A stretch of DNA of 64,000 bases, taken from Victivallales bacterium. GTDB taxonomy: Bacteria > Verrucomicrobiota > Lentisphaeria > Oligosphaerales > Oligosphaeraceae. The DNA is taken from the NCBI GenBank assembly GCA_017964325.1, contig JAGCSE010000216.1, positions 1 to 64,000 of the forward strand, given 5' to 3'. Positions 16,720 to 25,541 of the stretch are shown piece by piece. Position 1 is the first letter of the stretch; the number at the start of each line of letters is the position of its first letter. The notes below the pieces were generated by a model. It ran no database searches and was not told the origin of the DNA. It worked only from the letters and a program-made list of their open reading frames with translations. Made by a program: the position numbers and the translations under genes.

Positions 16720-17286
16720 ATGATTAAAAAACTGTCTTTCATCGTCTTGGCGAGCGTTCTGGCTGTTGCCGCCACCTCCTGCAATCACGCACGTCAAGGT
16801 TGGTGGCCCCGTTCGCTGGACGCTGTTTCCGGCGCCACCCGGCATGGCAAGTTCAAGGTGGAGCATTACAGGAAAGTTGACGCCGTCAACAAGGTAGCCG
16901 ATTTCCTTGCCAATTCAGGCCCCTATTTCTTCGCGACGGCGGATCAAGACCAGCCGCGTGTCCGTCCCATTGGTATTTTCCAGAAATATGACAACAAAAT
17001 TTGGTTCCATGTCGGCAAACAGAAGGACTCCTACCGTCAGCTTTTGAACAATCCGAACATCGAAATCGTCAGTATCTCCAAGGAAAAGGATGGTGGCTGG
17101 ATTCGTCTCACGGGTCGTGCCGTTCCTGTCAATGATGCGGAACTGGACAAACTTGTCTTCGAGAAGGCCCCTGGCCTCAAGGAGATGTACAACGAAAAAA
17201 CAGGTTTCACCCTCGGCCATTTCTACATCCAGAACGGCACCGCTGAAATCTCCAAAGGCGACACCGTCTATCGCTTCGAGTTCTGA
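16720..17286 (+). CDS. Pyridoxamine 5'-phosphate oxidase-fold lipoprotein
   Basis: This 188-residue protein has a lipoprotein signal (AVAATSC, lipidated Cys21). A split-barrel FMN-binding fold of the pyridoxamine-oxidase-like group follows: FFATADQDQPRVRPIGIF, KIWFHVGKQKDSYRQL, then NIEIVSIS and WIRLTGRA. Such proteins without PdxH catalytic residues usually bind flavin or F420 and reduce unknown substrates. Membrane anchoring of this fold is less usual. A strong terminator lies immediately after the gene. Confidence 0.85.
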   Translation: MIKKLSFIVLASVLAVAATSCNHARQGWWPRSLDAVSGATRHGKFKVEHYRKVDAVNKVADFLANSGPYFFATADQDQPRVRPIGIFQKYDNKIWFHVGKQKDSYRQLLNNPNIEIVSISKEKDGGWIRLTGRAVPVNDAELDKLVFEKAPGLKEMYNEKTGFTLGHFYIQNGTAEISKGDTVYRFEF

Positions 17287-17310
17287 AAAGCATCGCCAAC
17301 ATAACCTCCC

Positions 17311-17359
17311 CACGCCGCCTGCGGTCTCAAATTCCATGCCGCAGGCGGCGTGTTTTTTT
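17311..17359 (+). terminator. Rho-independent terminator after the PPOX-like lipoprotein
   Basis: A 14-bp perfect stem (CACGCCGCCTGCGG / CCGCAGGCGGCGTG, 17311-17324 and 17339-17352) is followed by seven T. It ends the plus-strand chain and separates it from the convergent SPFH gene. Confidence 0.95.
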
Positions 17360-17385
17360 GACTATTTTTGTTTGATATTAAATTT

Positions 17386-20142
17386 TCACAGCGATTTCCC
17401 GCATTCCGCGCAGAACATCGCGCCTTCCTCGATGGCGGCACCGCAGTGCGGGCAGACATGGGCGGCGGCTTTCGCCTGCGGCGGCGCGGCCGGAACGGGA
17501 GACTGCGGAGCAGGTGCGCCCATGGCGACTTGCTGCACGGGAACCGCGTTGACAGGCTGAACGGGAATGAACTGCGTCGGATTCATGTTGCCGACGGCGT
17601 TGATGGTCGTCTTCATGCCATCGACGAAACGGTCGCTGTTGGCGGCGGCATCCGCGCGGGTATGGTCGAGCTCCTGCTGCTTGGCATCCAGAAGCTGCTG
17701 CTGGAAGGCCTGGGCATTGCCCGACTGGGCGACGCCCATGTCCCGCATCATCTGCATCTGCGTCTGATTCTGCTGATTGTTCATCTGCATCATCTGCATC
17801 ATCATGTCCCGCATACTTTGCGTATCCTGGTCCTTGTTCTGCATCTGCTGCTGCATGAAGGAGTTCATCTGGTTCTGCATCTCAATCGCCGCCTGCGCCT
17901 TCGCATTAGCGGCTTCGACGGCGTGCTCGCTGTTGTATTTCGCCGCCAATGCCTTGGCGGCATGCTCCGTGAGGTTCGGATTGGCCGCCATAATCTGCTC
18001 CACCGTCATTCCCGCATAAATCTGCGTCGTGTTGATCTGCGCATCCAGCTGCTGCTTCTGCTTGAGCGCCTCCGCGTCCAGACGTGCCTGCTCGGCGGCC
18101 ATATCCAATTTCTTGTCATCCAGATTGAACTGCCGTGCGGCGGCGGCGGCTTCCATGTCGCGCTTGTGCTCCGCCTCTTCGCGTTCCATTCGGAGCGCCT
18201 GGGCCTGGCGAAGGGCATCCATCTGGTTCTGCTGCTCTTCATGGTCAAGCTCGATGTTGGAGTGGCGTTCTTCACGGTTGAGGTTGATTTGCGACTGGCG
18301 GCGTGAATCCTCAAACTGCGCATCCGCATCGCGACGGCGGTCGGAATGCGCATCCTCCTTGTCCCGCAGTTCGTCCTGATACGCCTCGCGCATACGGCGG
18401 AGTTTCAGCTCCTCCTCCAGCTTGCGGGTGCCCATCTGGATTTCCCACTCGAACTTCTGCTGCTCTAGCGTATGTTCATTATTCATCGTCGTGACGGCGA
18501 GCAACTGCGCGTCGTCCAGCTCCTTGATCCTGGCGTCCTGTGTGATCTGACGGCGCAGGTTGTCCATCTCCTGCTTGCGAAGGAGGCCGCTCTGCTCGTA
18601 TGCGTGCATGGCGACGGCGACCTCCTCCTCGCTCTTCGCCTCCCGAAGCAGACGCTGCGCACGCAGCATCATGTCAAATCTCGCACGTTCATCCTGAGTC
18701 AAGGCCATTTCTTCATAGATTTTCTCCTTTTCCGCCTCGAACTGCGAATTGATTCGATTTTGCGCAACATCCGTGGAGGTCGTGCGGCGTAGATCAGTGA
18801 GGCCTTGGTTGGCCTGGATGTCCGCGATGGCGTTGTGCTGGCTGTTGGCTGCGTTCAGTTCCGCCAGTTCCTGTTCATTGCGGACAGCTTGCAGGCGGTT
18901 CAAGAACTCATTGCGCCGCATCGCCTGATTCAATTCCTGTTCGGAGACATAGAGCTCCTCGCTCAACTGGCGAAGATTGTCCAAATCCTCATGGGCCGCC
19001 GTCAGTTTCAAGATTCGGCTGACGGAAATAAAGGGGTAGACGCCGGGCATCACGGCCTGCAATTTCGCAAGAACCTCGCCCTGCAAAGCCGCATTGTTGG
19101 CGACGGCTTCCGGAGAAATGCCTGACAGGGCGAGATTTACGTCGTTCTCAAAGAGTGGAGACAGAATCTGGCTCAGATTCTCAAAACAGACCATCTTCCT
19201 GTCCAACAGCATATTGGCATAGAACTCATTGATGTTGTTGATCTTGCAGAGCAAGTGCAGGCCGACGTCGCTTCGGACGTTCGCCGTGTTCGCGTTTTTG
19301 AAGGCGAACACCAGCGGGAACTCCGTGTCACGGATGAGAATGAAGGAAACAGGAGGAATGCTGGCGGGAATGCGCGTCGTCAATCCTGCGTTCTCCGCGC
19401 GCTGCTGCGCCTCGCGCCCCGTGATGCGGTTCCAGACATTTGCGACGGCGCCGCCAATGGCTCCGAAGAGGTTTCCCAGGAAGCCCTTTTTCTGCTCCGC
19501 CTTTTCCATCGCCTTGGCATCCACTGAAGATGCGGGCAACCTTGCTCCGCATTTCGAGCAGAATTTTACATTTGGCTTGAATTCTGCGCCGCATTGCGGA
19601 CACGACACCAATATTTCTTCCTCTTTCGCATTTACAATGGAGGCGGGCTTGAAATCGCCGACACCAAAATTCTTGAAGGGATAGTTGCCAGCTTCCAACT
19701 GCGCGACAACCTTCCCCTCCACAAGAAACAGTGCCTTCACGCCAGCCTGGATGTTGACACCTTTCACGCATTTTCCGAACGCCGCGATGTCGTTTTCGTC
19801 AATCTTGACGGCTATCTGCCCAGGCAGGATGTTCCAGTGGAGGAAGGAGCCAATCAGACTGTAGTCCTTCTGAGGCGTCGCAGCGGCGAACGCATTGTCT
19901 GCGGCTGCCGGCGCGGGCGAATTTCCAGAAGGAGCCGCAGCGGCTGACTGATTCTGCTCAATTTTCGTGCCGCATTTGCCGCAGAATTTTGCGGCAGGCT
20001 TCAGGAGATTCCCGCATTTCGGGCAGACTATCCCCTCTTGTTGTTGGGGGGCAGCTGCTTCCATTGGAAATTGATATCCGCATCCCGAGCAGAATTTGGC
20101 CGTGTCTTTCAATTCCTTTTTGCATTTTGGGCAGGTCTTCAT
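17386..20142 (-). CDS. Multi-zinc-ribbon SPFH-like protein with long coiled coil
   Basis: This 918-residue protein has four CxxC-CxxC ribbons: Cys 4/7/18/21, 40/43/54/57, 181/184/195/198 and 897/900/911/914. A beta-rich SPFH/YdjI-like segment (residues ~95-165, with VKALFLVEGKVVAQLEAG) lies between the second and third ribbons. A second SPFH-like part (~245-390) follows, then a Gln/Glu/Arg-rich coiled coil (~390-780) with Met/Gln-rich runs and a Pro/Ala linker. No signal peptide or clear membrane helix is seen. SPFH proteins form ring or cage oligomers at membranes. It is the last gene of an operon with a C25-like protease and a small OB-like protein, so it may be its scaffold or substrate; that is inference. 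Confidence 0.8.
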   Translation of the reverse strand: MKTCPKCKKELKDTAKFCSGCGYQFPMEAAAPQQQEGIVCPKCGNLLKPAAKFCGKCGTKIEQNQSAAAAPSGNSPAPAAADNAFAAATPQKDYSLIGSFLHWNILPGQIAVKIDENDIAAFGKCVKGVNIQAGVKALFLVEGKVVAQLEAGNYPFKNFGVGDFKPASIVNAKEEEILVSCPQCGAEFKPNVKFCSKCGARLPASSVDAKAMEKAEQKKGFLGNLFGAIGGAVANVWNRITGREAQQRAENAGLTTRIPASIPPVSFILIRDTEFPLVFAFKNANTANVRSDVGLHLLCKINNINEFYANMLLDRKMVCFENLSQILSPLFENDVNLALSGISPEAVANNAALQGEVLAKLQAVMPGVYPFISVSRILKLTAAHEDLDNLRQLSEELYVSEQELNQAMRRNEFLNRLQAVRNEQELAELNAANSQHNAIADIQANQGLTDLRRTTSTDVAQNRINSQFEAEKEKIYEEMALTQDERARFDMMLRAQRLLREAKSEEEVAVAMHAYEQSGLLRKQEMDNLRRQITQDARIKELDDAQLLAVTTMNNEHTLEQQKFEWEIQMGTRKLEEELKLRRMREAYQDELRDKEDAHSDRRRDADAQFEDSRRQSQINLNREERHSNIELDHEEQQNQMDALRQAQALRMEREEAEHKRDMEAAAAARQFNLDDKKLDMAAEQARLDAEALKQKQQLDAQINTTQIYAGMTVEQIMAANPNLTEHAAKALAAKYNSEHAVEAANAKAQAAIEMQNQMNSFMQQQMQNKDQDTQSMRDMMMQMMQMNNQQNQTQMQMMRDMGVAQSGNAQAFQQQLLDAKQQELDHTRADAAANSDRFVDGMKTTINAVGNMNPTQFIPVQPVNAVPVQQVAMGAPAPQSPVPAAPPQAKAAAHVCPHCGAAIEEGAMFCAECGKSL

Positions 20143-20210
20143 TTTTCGTCAACTCCTGAATCGCTATTTGTCAAATCCTGTAAAAGTATTTTTGCCTAAT
20201 TACTATATAA

Positions 20211-20492
20211 CTATTTTCCGTCCGAAATATATTCGTCAGACTCTATTTTCTCAATTATGAAAGTCCCATTCGATTTCTGTTTCCCAAATATCATCACCCG
20301 ACGGCCGTCGTATGGACGGAGAGAAGTGTTTTCAAATGGATTGTCCCCCTTGTACAGGATTTTCACGACGGTCTCCTGATTTATATAAAGGTATGGAGTG
20401 AACGATTCACTTTTCGATCCCTGATTCGCAAGAAGAAAGACAATCGTGCCTTCCAAAGAGGCTCCTGATTCCGTATGCGTGTCATTCATCAT
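20211..20492 (-). CDS. Small OB-fold-like protein in the C25 protease operon
   Basis: This 93-residue protein is beta-rich: GTIVFLLANQGSKSESFTPY, then NPFENTSLRPYDGRRVMIFG and FIIEKIE. The pattern of five short strands ending in V.I.G......F.IE.I resembles a small OB-fold; no family is named with confidence. GGAG lies 5 nt before the ATG and overlaps the end of the protease gene (8-bp gap), so the two are probably co-translated. Confidence 0.6.
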   Translation of the reverse strand: MMNDTHTESGASLEGTIVFLLANQGSKSESFTPYLYINQETVVKILYKGDNPFENTSLRPYDGRRVMIFGKQKSNGTFIIEKIESDEYISDGK

Positions 20493-20500
20493 TTCATCTC

Positions 20501-22108
20501 CTATTTGGACAAGAGCGCCTTGTGTATCTTCCCCGTACCGTCAAAATAGACTCTGGCAATCTGGCGAACTGGGCCGGCATCCACCGAATACAGTTTCTGG
20601 AACAGCTTTTTGTTCGGAATACTGAACGTCTTCTGCTCAACAGCAAGCCCTTTCTGCAGAATGTCCGGCATCAGTTTCGACGCCACGAAATCATCAATGG
20701 CACTCTCCAGCTTGGCGTCAATCTCCGTCAGATAAAGTTTGGTGGCACGTCGGACATCAGGCATCGGGATATGAATCCCCTTCGGGACGCCGCCCAATTT
20801 CTTCATCATCCCCTTCATCGCACCGACGTTCCTGTTCTTTCCCGTGCATGCCGAGGGATCTCCGTAGAGCGAGAACTCCGCCAAGGTCTTGATGTCGGAA
20901 TCATCCATATCGCTATTGGACGTCAGTCTCTTAAGCCCCGCCAGATGGGCGTCTCCAGCAGTCTCCCCCTTCGCAATCTGCCGAATAAAATCGCCGATGA
21001 CGATATCTGCACAAGTCCCCTCCGGCTCGGAGGTCCCGTAGGCGATTTTGCTGGAGCCAAGGAAGGCGAGGCATTTGTTCGCCAATGCAGTCTTGACAAT
21101 GGATTCGCCTGGCTCCAATCCAATGTAACGTGCTCCGTAGCAAGCCTCTACGCCAAGAAAGAAAAATCCGGGATAATCCCTGAACACATCAGGCGACACA
21201 GCTTCCGGATAGCTGCCTCCCTTCTGTCCATACCAGTATTCCGTGTCATTGCTTCCATGTAGATTGAAGAAAAGAAGATTGGCGTCCGCTTCCGCCAATT
21301 CCTCGTCCATATCCTCTAAAGTTACCTTTGGACAAGTACTTACGTTTGAATCCGATACCGCCGAATATTCTTCGTTGGACTCCGCCTCCCAGACCAGAGC
21401 GCTCAACCCGTAGGGGTGAATCGAGTCAATGCAACCGATGCCATGGATGGCATTCTCAAAATAAGCCCTGAAATCATCCGCGCATCCATTGGTCGTGGGA
21501 AGGCGACCGACTCGCAACGCCTCTGAGGCGTTGAACTCCTGCCCTTCCCATGGCGAAATCGTGTCTAAAGTCGAATAGACCAGATCGCTGAAGACCTCGT
21601 CGTCACCATCGCTCGATTGATTCTCCCAGGTGGCGACGTCGATGATTTCTTCGTTGCCCAAAATGAAAATGTATTTCGGGCGGGCGACATCAACGACTTT
21701 CCGCAACAACGCAACGATTTCCGCCACATTTTCGCCTGATAATCCGCCTTGGATGGCATTGTTCTCCAAATCCAGATAATAGTAATGTACACCCCGCTTG
21801 TCCGCCTGCCGCATATATTCGCCAAGAATGTCGTGAAGCGCATCCGCATCCAAGGCCAACTGTGCAACCAAAGACGCTTCACACGTCAGGATGATGCCAA
21901 GTTCCTCGCCGCAGCCTTCTGACGCTACAGCTCTCCACTCCGTTTCCCAATTCACGCTTTTGAACACTGCAAAGGAATTGTACCAATTCTTGTCCGGCGG
22001 AGAAACTCGTGCCGATGAATTTGCCTCGTCCGGAACAGGGGTGCCGCATTCCTCGCAAAAACGTGCTCCTGGAGACAATTTCGCTCCACACTCTTCACAA
22101 AATGCCAC
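20501..22108 (-). CDS. Zinc-ribbon peptidase of the C25 (gingipain/caspase-fold) family
   Basis: This 535-residue protein starts with a zinc ribbon (Cys 4, 7, 18, 21). A clan CD peptidase core of the C25 type follows: GRLPTT near residue 201, His284-Gly285 in FFNLHGSNDTEYW, catalytic Cys323 in FFLGVEACYGARY, and LYGDPSA near residue 414, as in gingipains. The C-terminal ~100 residues are unassigned. There is no signal peptide, so unlike gingipains it should be cytoplasmic. The start is GTG, since the zinc ribbon begins at residue 4 and AAGGAGA sits upstream. It is first in an operon with an OB-like and an SPFH protein. A role in regulated proteolysis or cell suicide is inference. Confidence 0.8.
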   Translation of the reverse strand: MAFCEECGAKLSPGARFCEECGTPVPDEANSSARVSPPDKNWYNSFAVFKSVNWETEWRAVASEGCGEELGIILTCEASLVAQLALDADALHDILGEYMRQADKRGVHYYYLDLENNAIQGGLSGENVAEIVALLRKVVDVARPKYIFILGNEEIIDVATWENQSSDGDDEVFSDLVYSTLDTISPWEGQEFNASEALRVGRLPTTNGCADDFRAYFENAIHGIGCIDSIHPYGLSALVWEAESNEEYSAVSDSNVSTCPKVTLEDMDEELAEADANLLFFNLHGSNDTEYWYGQKGGSYPEAVSPDVFRDYPGFFFLGVEACYGARYIGLEPGESIVKTALANKCLAFLGSSKIAYGTSEPEGTCADIVIGDFIRQIAKGETAGDAHLAGLKRLTSNSDMDDSDIKTLAEFSLYGDPSACTGKNRNVGAMKGMMKKLGGVPKGIHIPMPDVRRATKLYLTEIDAKLESAIDDFVASKLMPDILQKGLAVEQKTFSIPNKKLFQKLYSVDAGPVRQIARVYFDGTGKIHKALLSK

Positions 22109-22172
22109 TTATCTTCTCCTTGTGTTATCTGGCCTCCAGCCATTTACGGGAAAACACTGTATTTGCGGATAA

Positions 22173-22306
22173 GAAAGAGGCGCGCTCCTTCGCAACCTTG
22201 CGAACAAGGGAGGGGCGCGCTCCTGCGCGACTGCCGCGCGTTTTACGCAGCATCAAAAAGCCATTTTGAGCTTTGAGCTTTTTTACTTTCAGCTTTTAGC
22301 TTTTTA
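22173..22306. repeat. Direct repeat AGGNGCGCGCTCCT and heptamer array
   Basis: GAGGCGCGCTCCTTCGC (~22178) and GAGGGGCGCGCTCCTGCGC (~22211) are two diverged copies of one motif. A related AAAGAGGCGCTCC occurs at 33224. From 22264 to 22306 a degenerate 7-bp array (CTTTGAG, GCTTTTA type) runs into the end of the lipoprotein gene. This is the 195-bp gap upstream of the C25 protease; no separate promoter was identified. Confidence 0.5.
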
Positions 22307-22726
22307 CATGGGCGTGGAAGGCGTAATCAGCATACGGAGCTCGTCGTCAATCGCGAGCAACAGCTTTTGGCTGGACTCCTTGTCCCCCATTGAGCCGATG
22401 CGGATTTTCATGCGGACACCGCCATCACGCAATTCATAGACCGTGATTTTCACTTCAGCGCCATCCACATCATGGTATCTGTAGAGGCTCAAATTACCGC
22501 GGTAGGTATGTTCGCGCATGGTCAGGCGAGCGCGCAGGCAGGCATTGCGTACTGCCTTGTCAATCAAGAACATCGTCGTACCAAAATCCGCTCTATAGGT
22601 TCCCCAGCTGTACTGCTCGTTCGACACGTTCGCACTGGTTGGCGCATCATTCTTGACGCAGGAAACGCCGAAGAAGCACAATCCAACCATAACCGCCAAA
22701 ACCAATCCGTTTCTCATCATTTTCAT
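22304..22726 (-). CDS. DUF3568-like small lipoprotein
   Basis: This 140-residue protein has a lipoprotein signal (LCFFGVSC, lipidated Cys23). The mature part resembles DUF3568: a helix (FLIDKAVRNACLRARL), a strand with YRGNLSLYRYHDVDGAEVKI, then VRMKIRIGSMGDKESSQKLL with the IR.G..GD...S motif. Function unknown; periplasmic location is predicted. Confidence 0.75.
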   Translation of the reverse strand: MKMMRNGLVLAVMVGLCFFGVSCVKNDAPTSANVSNEQYSWGTYRADFGTTMFLIDKAVRNACLRARLTMREHTYRGNLSLYRYHDVDGAEVKITVYELRDGGVRMKIRIGSMGDKESSQKLLLAIDDELRMLITPSTPM

Positions 22727-23049
22727 AATTCTATTCCTTCTCTTGAATGGATTTTCGCCAAACTTGACAAGTTGACTCGATTATACTCAATTACTATAAA
22801 ATATACCCTCTTTTCAAAAAAAACAAACTATTCACGGCAATCAACTCAAATAAAAACAATCAATCTGCCTTTAGTCATCGCAAAACTATTTTCTGGAATC
22901 TTTTTAACATTCATGTCATCCCAAAAACAGCCGCAAAACCGCGATATCAAGAAATAAAATTGTCAGACAATGCACTAGACATCTGAAAAATACAGAGTAG
23001 TTTATAAGGTAAAAAACATATTCATCCATCTTTTACCCCCTGCTCTACC
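22727..23049. other. 323-bp divergent intergenic region
   Basis: This AT-rich gap lies between the minus-strand lipoprotein and the plus-strand CE15-like gene and should hold both promoters. TATAAAATATA near 22795 may be the lipoprotein -10 on the minus strand. A possible reading frame through 22472-22957 on the plus strand overlaps the lipoprotein and is not supported. No hairpin terminator or repeat array seen. Confidence 0.5.
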
Positions 23050-24240
23050 ATGAACACGACCGAAACCTGGACCGAAAATCTCGAACTCGCCCGCAAACTC
23101 ACCGCCAGCCGCCCCAACATCAACTACTTTGAAGACAAAGTCCCTCAATACGAACTGCCCAAGCTGCTAGTCGATGACGACGGCACGCCCGTCACCACCG
23201 TCGAACAATGGCGGAAACGCCGCGCAAAGCTTCTGGAGCTGTTCCGCAATGAACTCTACGGCTTTTCGCCGGAACGTCCGCAGGATATGTGGTTCGATAT
23301 TGTTAAAATCGACCATGCCGCCATGGACGGCGCCGCCACACTAAAACTCGTCAATATCCATCTCGGCAACCGCCCCGAAGCCCCTGTCATACATCTCAAC
23401 TTATTTATTCCCAATAATAAACAAAAACCATCCCCCGCCTTCCTGCTCATCTGCAACCGCGACCGCTCCAACATCGATCCAACCCGCAAAATCAAATCCG
23501 ACTTCTGGCCCGCTGAGCAAATTGTCTCCCGCGGCTATGCCGCCGCATCCTTCTTCAACGGCGATGTCGCTCCGGATAAATACGACGGCTTCACCACGGG
23601 CATCCACGCCTATCTCCAGAATCCCGCCTCAAGAAAACACAACTCATGGGGCACCATCGCCGCCTGGGCATGGGGGGCCTCCCGCGTCATGGATTATTTC
23701 GAGACCGATCCAGACATCGATGAAAAGCATTGCGCCGTGACAGGCCATTCCCGCGGCGGCAAGACCGCCCTTTGGTGCGGTGCACAGGATGAACGATGGG
23801 CCCTCACCATTTCCAACTGCTCGGGCTGCTCGGGGGCCGCCATCGCCAGACGCCGCTTCGGCGAATCCCTCGAAGTGATCCAAAACGCCTTCAAACATTG
23901 GTTCTGCGGCAATTACAGAAAATACATCGACCGCGAAGACGACCTCCCGTTTGACCAGCATGAACTTGTCGCGCTCGTCGCCCCTCGCGCCGTCTATGTC
24001 ACCAGCGCGGATGAAGACCTCTGGGCGGACCAACGCGGCGAATGGCTCGCCGCCCATGAAGCCTCACCCGTATGGCAACTCTATGGACGAAAAGGACTTC
24101 CAGGAGACAATATGCCTCCATTGGACAAGCCTGTCATCGGTGGTGGCATGGGCTACCACATCCGCACAGGCGAACACAACTACAAAGTCTTTGATTGGAA
24201 CGCCCATATAGATCTCGCAGATCGTGAATTCAACCGATAA
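23050..24240 (+). CDS. CE15-like glucuronoyl esterase
   Basis: CE15 enzymes cleave esters between glucuronic acid and lignin or alcohols. This 396-residue alpha/beta hydrolase has the nucleophile elbow VTGHSRGGKTALW (Ser234), then SNCSGCSGAAIARRRFGE, matching the CE15 region after the serine. VYVTSADEDLWAD and a late HIRTGEHN histidine complete the family pattern. No signal peptide is seen, although many CE15 are secreted, so it may act on imported uronides. The terpenoid-cyclase-like gene starts 8 bp after its stop, so the two are one transcript. Confidence 0.85.
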   Translation: MNTTETWTENLELARKLTASRPNINYFEDKVPQYELPKLLVDDDGTPVTTVEQWRKRRAKLLELFRNELYGFSPERPQDMWFDIVKIDHAAMDGAATLKLVNIHLGNRPEAPVIHLNLFIPNNKQKPSPAFLLICNRDRSNIDPTRKIKSDFWPAEQIVSRGYAAASFFNGDVAPDKYDGFTTGIHAYLQNPASRKHNSWGTIAAWAWGASRVMDYFETDPDIDEKHCAVTGHSRGGKTALWCGAQDERWALTISNCSGCSGAAIARRRFGESLEVIQNAFKHWFCGNYRKYIDREDDLPFDQHELVALVAPRAVYVTSADEDLWADQRGEWLAAHEASPVWQLYGRKGLPGDNMPPLDKPVIGGGMGYHIRTGEHNYKVFDWNAHIDLADREFNR

Positions 24241-24248
24241 TCCTATAA

Positions 24249-25433
24249 ATGATTCATAAGTCACTCATTTCATTCATATTGGCTGTGTCAATCATCTACG
24301 CCGCACCGCGAACGGACTTGGCCCCCAAGGTGGCGGAAATCCAGTCTAAAGCTATGGAATACCTTCTTAAAAACCAAGCTCCCAACGGTTCATGGATGAT
24401 GCACCCCGCCATCACCGCCCTCGCCTGCCTCGGCATGGCCGATACGCCAAATGCCAAACAGCCCGAAACACGTCAGAAAATCGATGACGCTTTGGATTTC
24501 ATCGCTGGTTGCGCCAAGGAGGATGGCGTCATCGACGCAGCCATGGGCCGCGGCAGCTATCCCGTCTATTCGACGTCCATCAGCCTTGTCTGCCTCGCCA
24601 AATTCAACCGTCCGAAAGACTTGGACATCATGAAAAAGGCACGCGCCTATCTGACGGGACCAGATGTCTATCCAGAAGGAAACGGCGAACACGATCCGAA
24701 CGCCGCTGGAACAGGTTATGGCCGCCATCGCCGTTCGGATCTCTCCAACACCGCATGGGCGGTCGAAGCCCTTCATGTCACGGAACATCTGGATAAGGAA
24801 CCATACACCAACGATCCATCACGCGCAGCCGCCTCCAAACTCGCATGGGACAAGGCGTTGACTTTCTTAACCCATTGCCAGAATCTTCAGGAGACCAACC
24901 AATCCGCATGGGTTAAATCCGCTCCCGACAACGACAAAGGCGGTTTTATCTACAGTCCCGCAGACGCGATGCGCCCCGCCCCACCCCCGACTGCCAATCC
25001 CGCCAATCCGCCTCGCAAGGGACGTCCGCAACCGCCTGATCCCGCCAAAGCCCTCCGTTCGTATGGTTCCATGACATATTCTGGCCTCAAATGCCTCATT
25101 TATGCAAAAGTCAGCCCAGACGACATTCGCATGAAATCCGCCTTCGACTGGGTGAAGCGATATTATACAGTGGAGGAAAACCCAGGCATTGGCGATGCAG
25201 GCTATTACTATTATTTGCATACATTTAGCAAAACACTCGCCCTGTTCGGGCAGCCCGTCATCACGGATGCAAAGGGTGTTGATCACGACTGGCAGGCGGA
25301 AATGGTCGCCGCAATCGCCAAACGCCAGCAGCCCGACGGCTCATGGGTCAACGCCAACGGCCGCTGGATGGAATCCATGCCAGCCCTCTCCACGGCATAC
25401 GTCCTCATGGCCCTCGGAAACATCTCCCGATAA
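24249..25433 (+). CDS. Secreted prenyltransferase/squalene-cyclase-like alpha-toroid protein
   Basis: This 394-residue protein begins with a signal peptide (residues 1-18, cleavage near YAAPR). Repeats of the squalene-cyclase/prenyltransferase type follow: QAPNGSWMMHPAITALACLGM, then a central set, and QPDGSWVNANG near the C-terminus. It lacks the DXDD catalytic motif of true hopene cyclases, and its size is about half, so a non-catalytic, binding or cross-linking toroid is more likely. Pro-rich segment at residues ~240-265. Related toroids occur in the two secreted proteins at 45908-51084. Coupled to the CE15-like gene. Confidence 0.75.
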   Translation: MIHKSLISFILAVSIIYAAPRTDLAPKVAEIQSKAMEYLLKNQAPNGSWMMHPAITALACLGMADTPNAKQPETRQKIDDALDFIAGCAKEDGVIDAAMGRGSYPVYSTSISLVCLAKFNRPKDLDIMKKARAYLTGPDVYPEGNGEHDPNAAGTGYGRHRRSDLSNTAWAVEALHVTEHLDKEPYTNDPSRAAASKLAWDKALTFLTHCQNLQETNQSAWVKSAPDNDKGGFIYSPADAMRPAPPPTANPANPPRKGRPQPPDPAKALRSYGSMTYSGLKCLIYAKVSPDDIRMKSAFDWVKRYYTVEENPGIGDAGYYYYLHTFSKTLALFGQPVITDAKGVDHDWQAEMVAAIAKRQQPDGSWVNANGRWMESMPALSTAYVLMALGNISR

Positions 25434-25456
25434 CCGCTTCGCATTCACGAAGCGGT
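25433..25456 (+). terminator. Hairpin after the alpha-toroid gene, no U-run
   Basis: ACCGCTTCG and CGAAGCGGT form a 9-bp perfect stem with a 6-nt loop, overlapping the stop codon. No T-run follows, so it may attenuate or stabilise rather than terminate. Confidence 0.4.
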
Positions 25457-25506
25457 ATTGATGAGTGTATGCGTTATGCTTTCTAACGTGAGACATGAGT
25501 AACTTG

Positions 25507-25541
25507 CATTACTCATTACTCATTAATGATTAATCATTAAA
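25507..25541. repeat. Heptamer array CATTACT/CATTAAT
   Basis: Five in-phase 7-bp units: CATTACT, CATTACT, CATTAAT, GATTAAT, CATTAAA. It lies between convergent genes, partly reaching the end of the oxidoreductase gene. Reverse complement matches the array at the window start. Confidence 0.8.

Noticed and set aside
17368..18306. 312-residue His/Leu-rich open frame on the plus strand
   Set aside because: It mirrors the Gln/Glu/Met-rich coiled coil of the SPFH gene on the other strand; the composition is a by-product of that.
24249..25433. True squalene-hopene cyclase
   Set aside because: Too short, secreted and without the DXDD motif.
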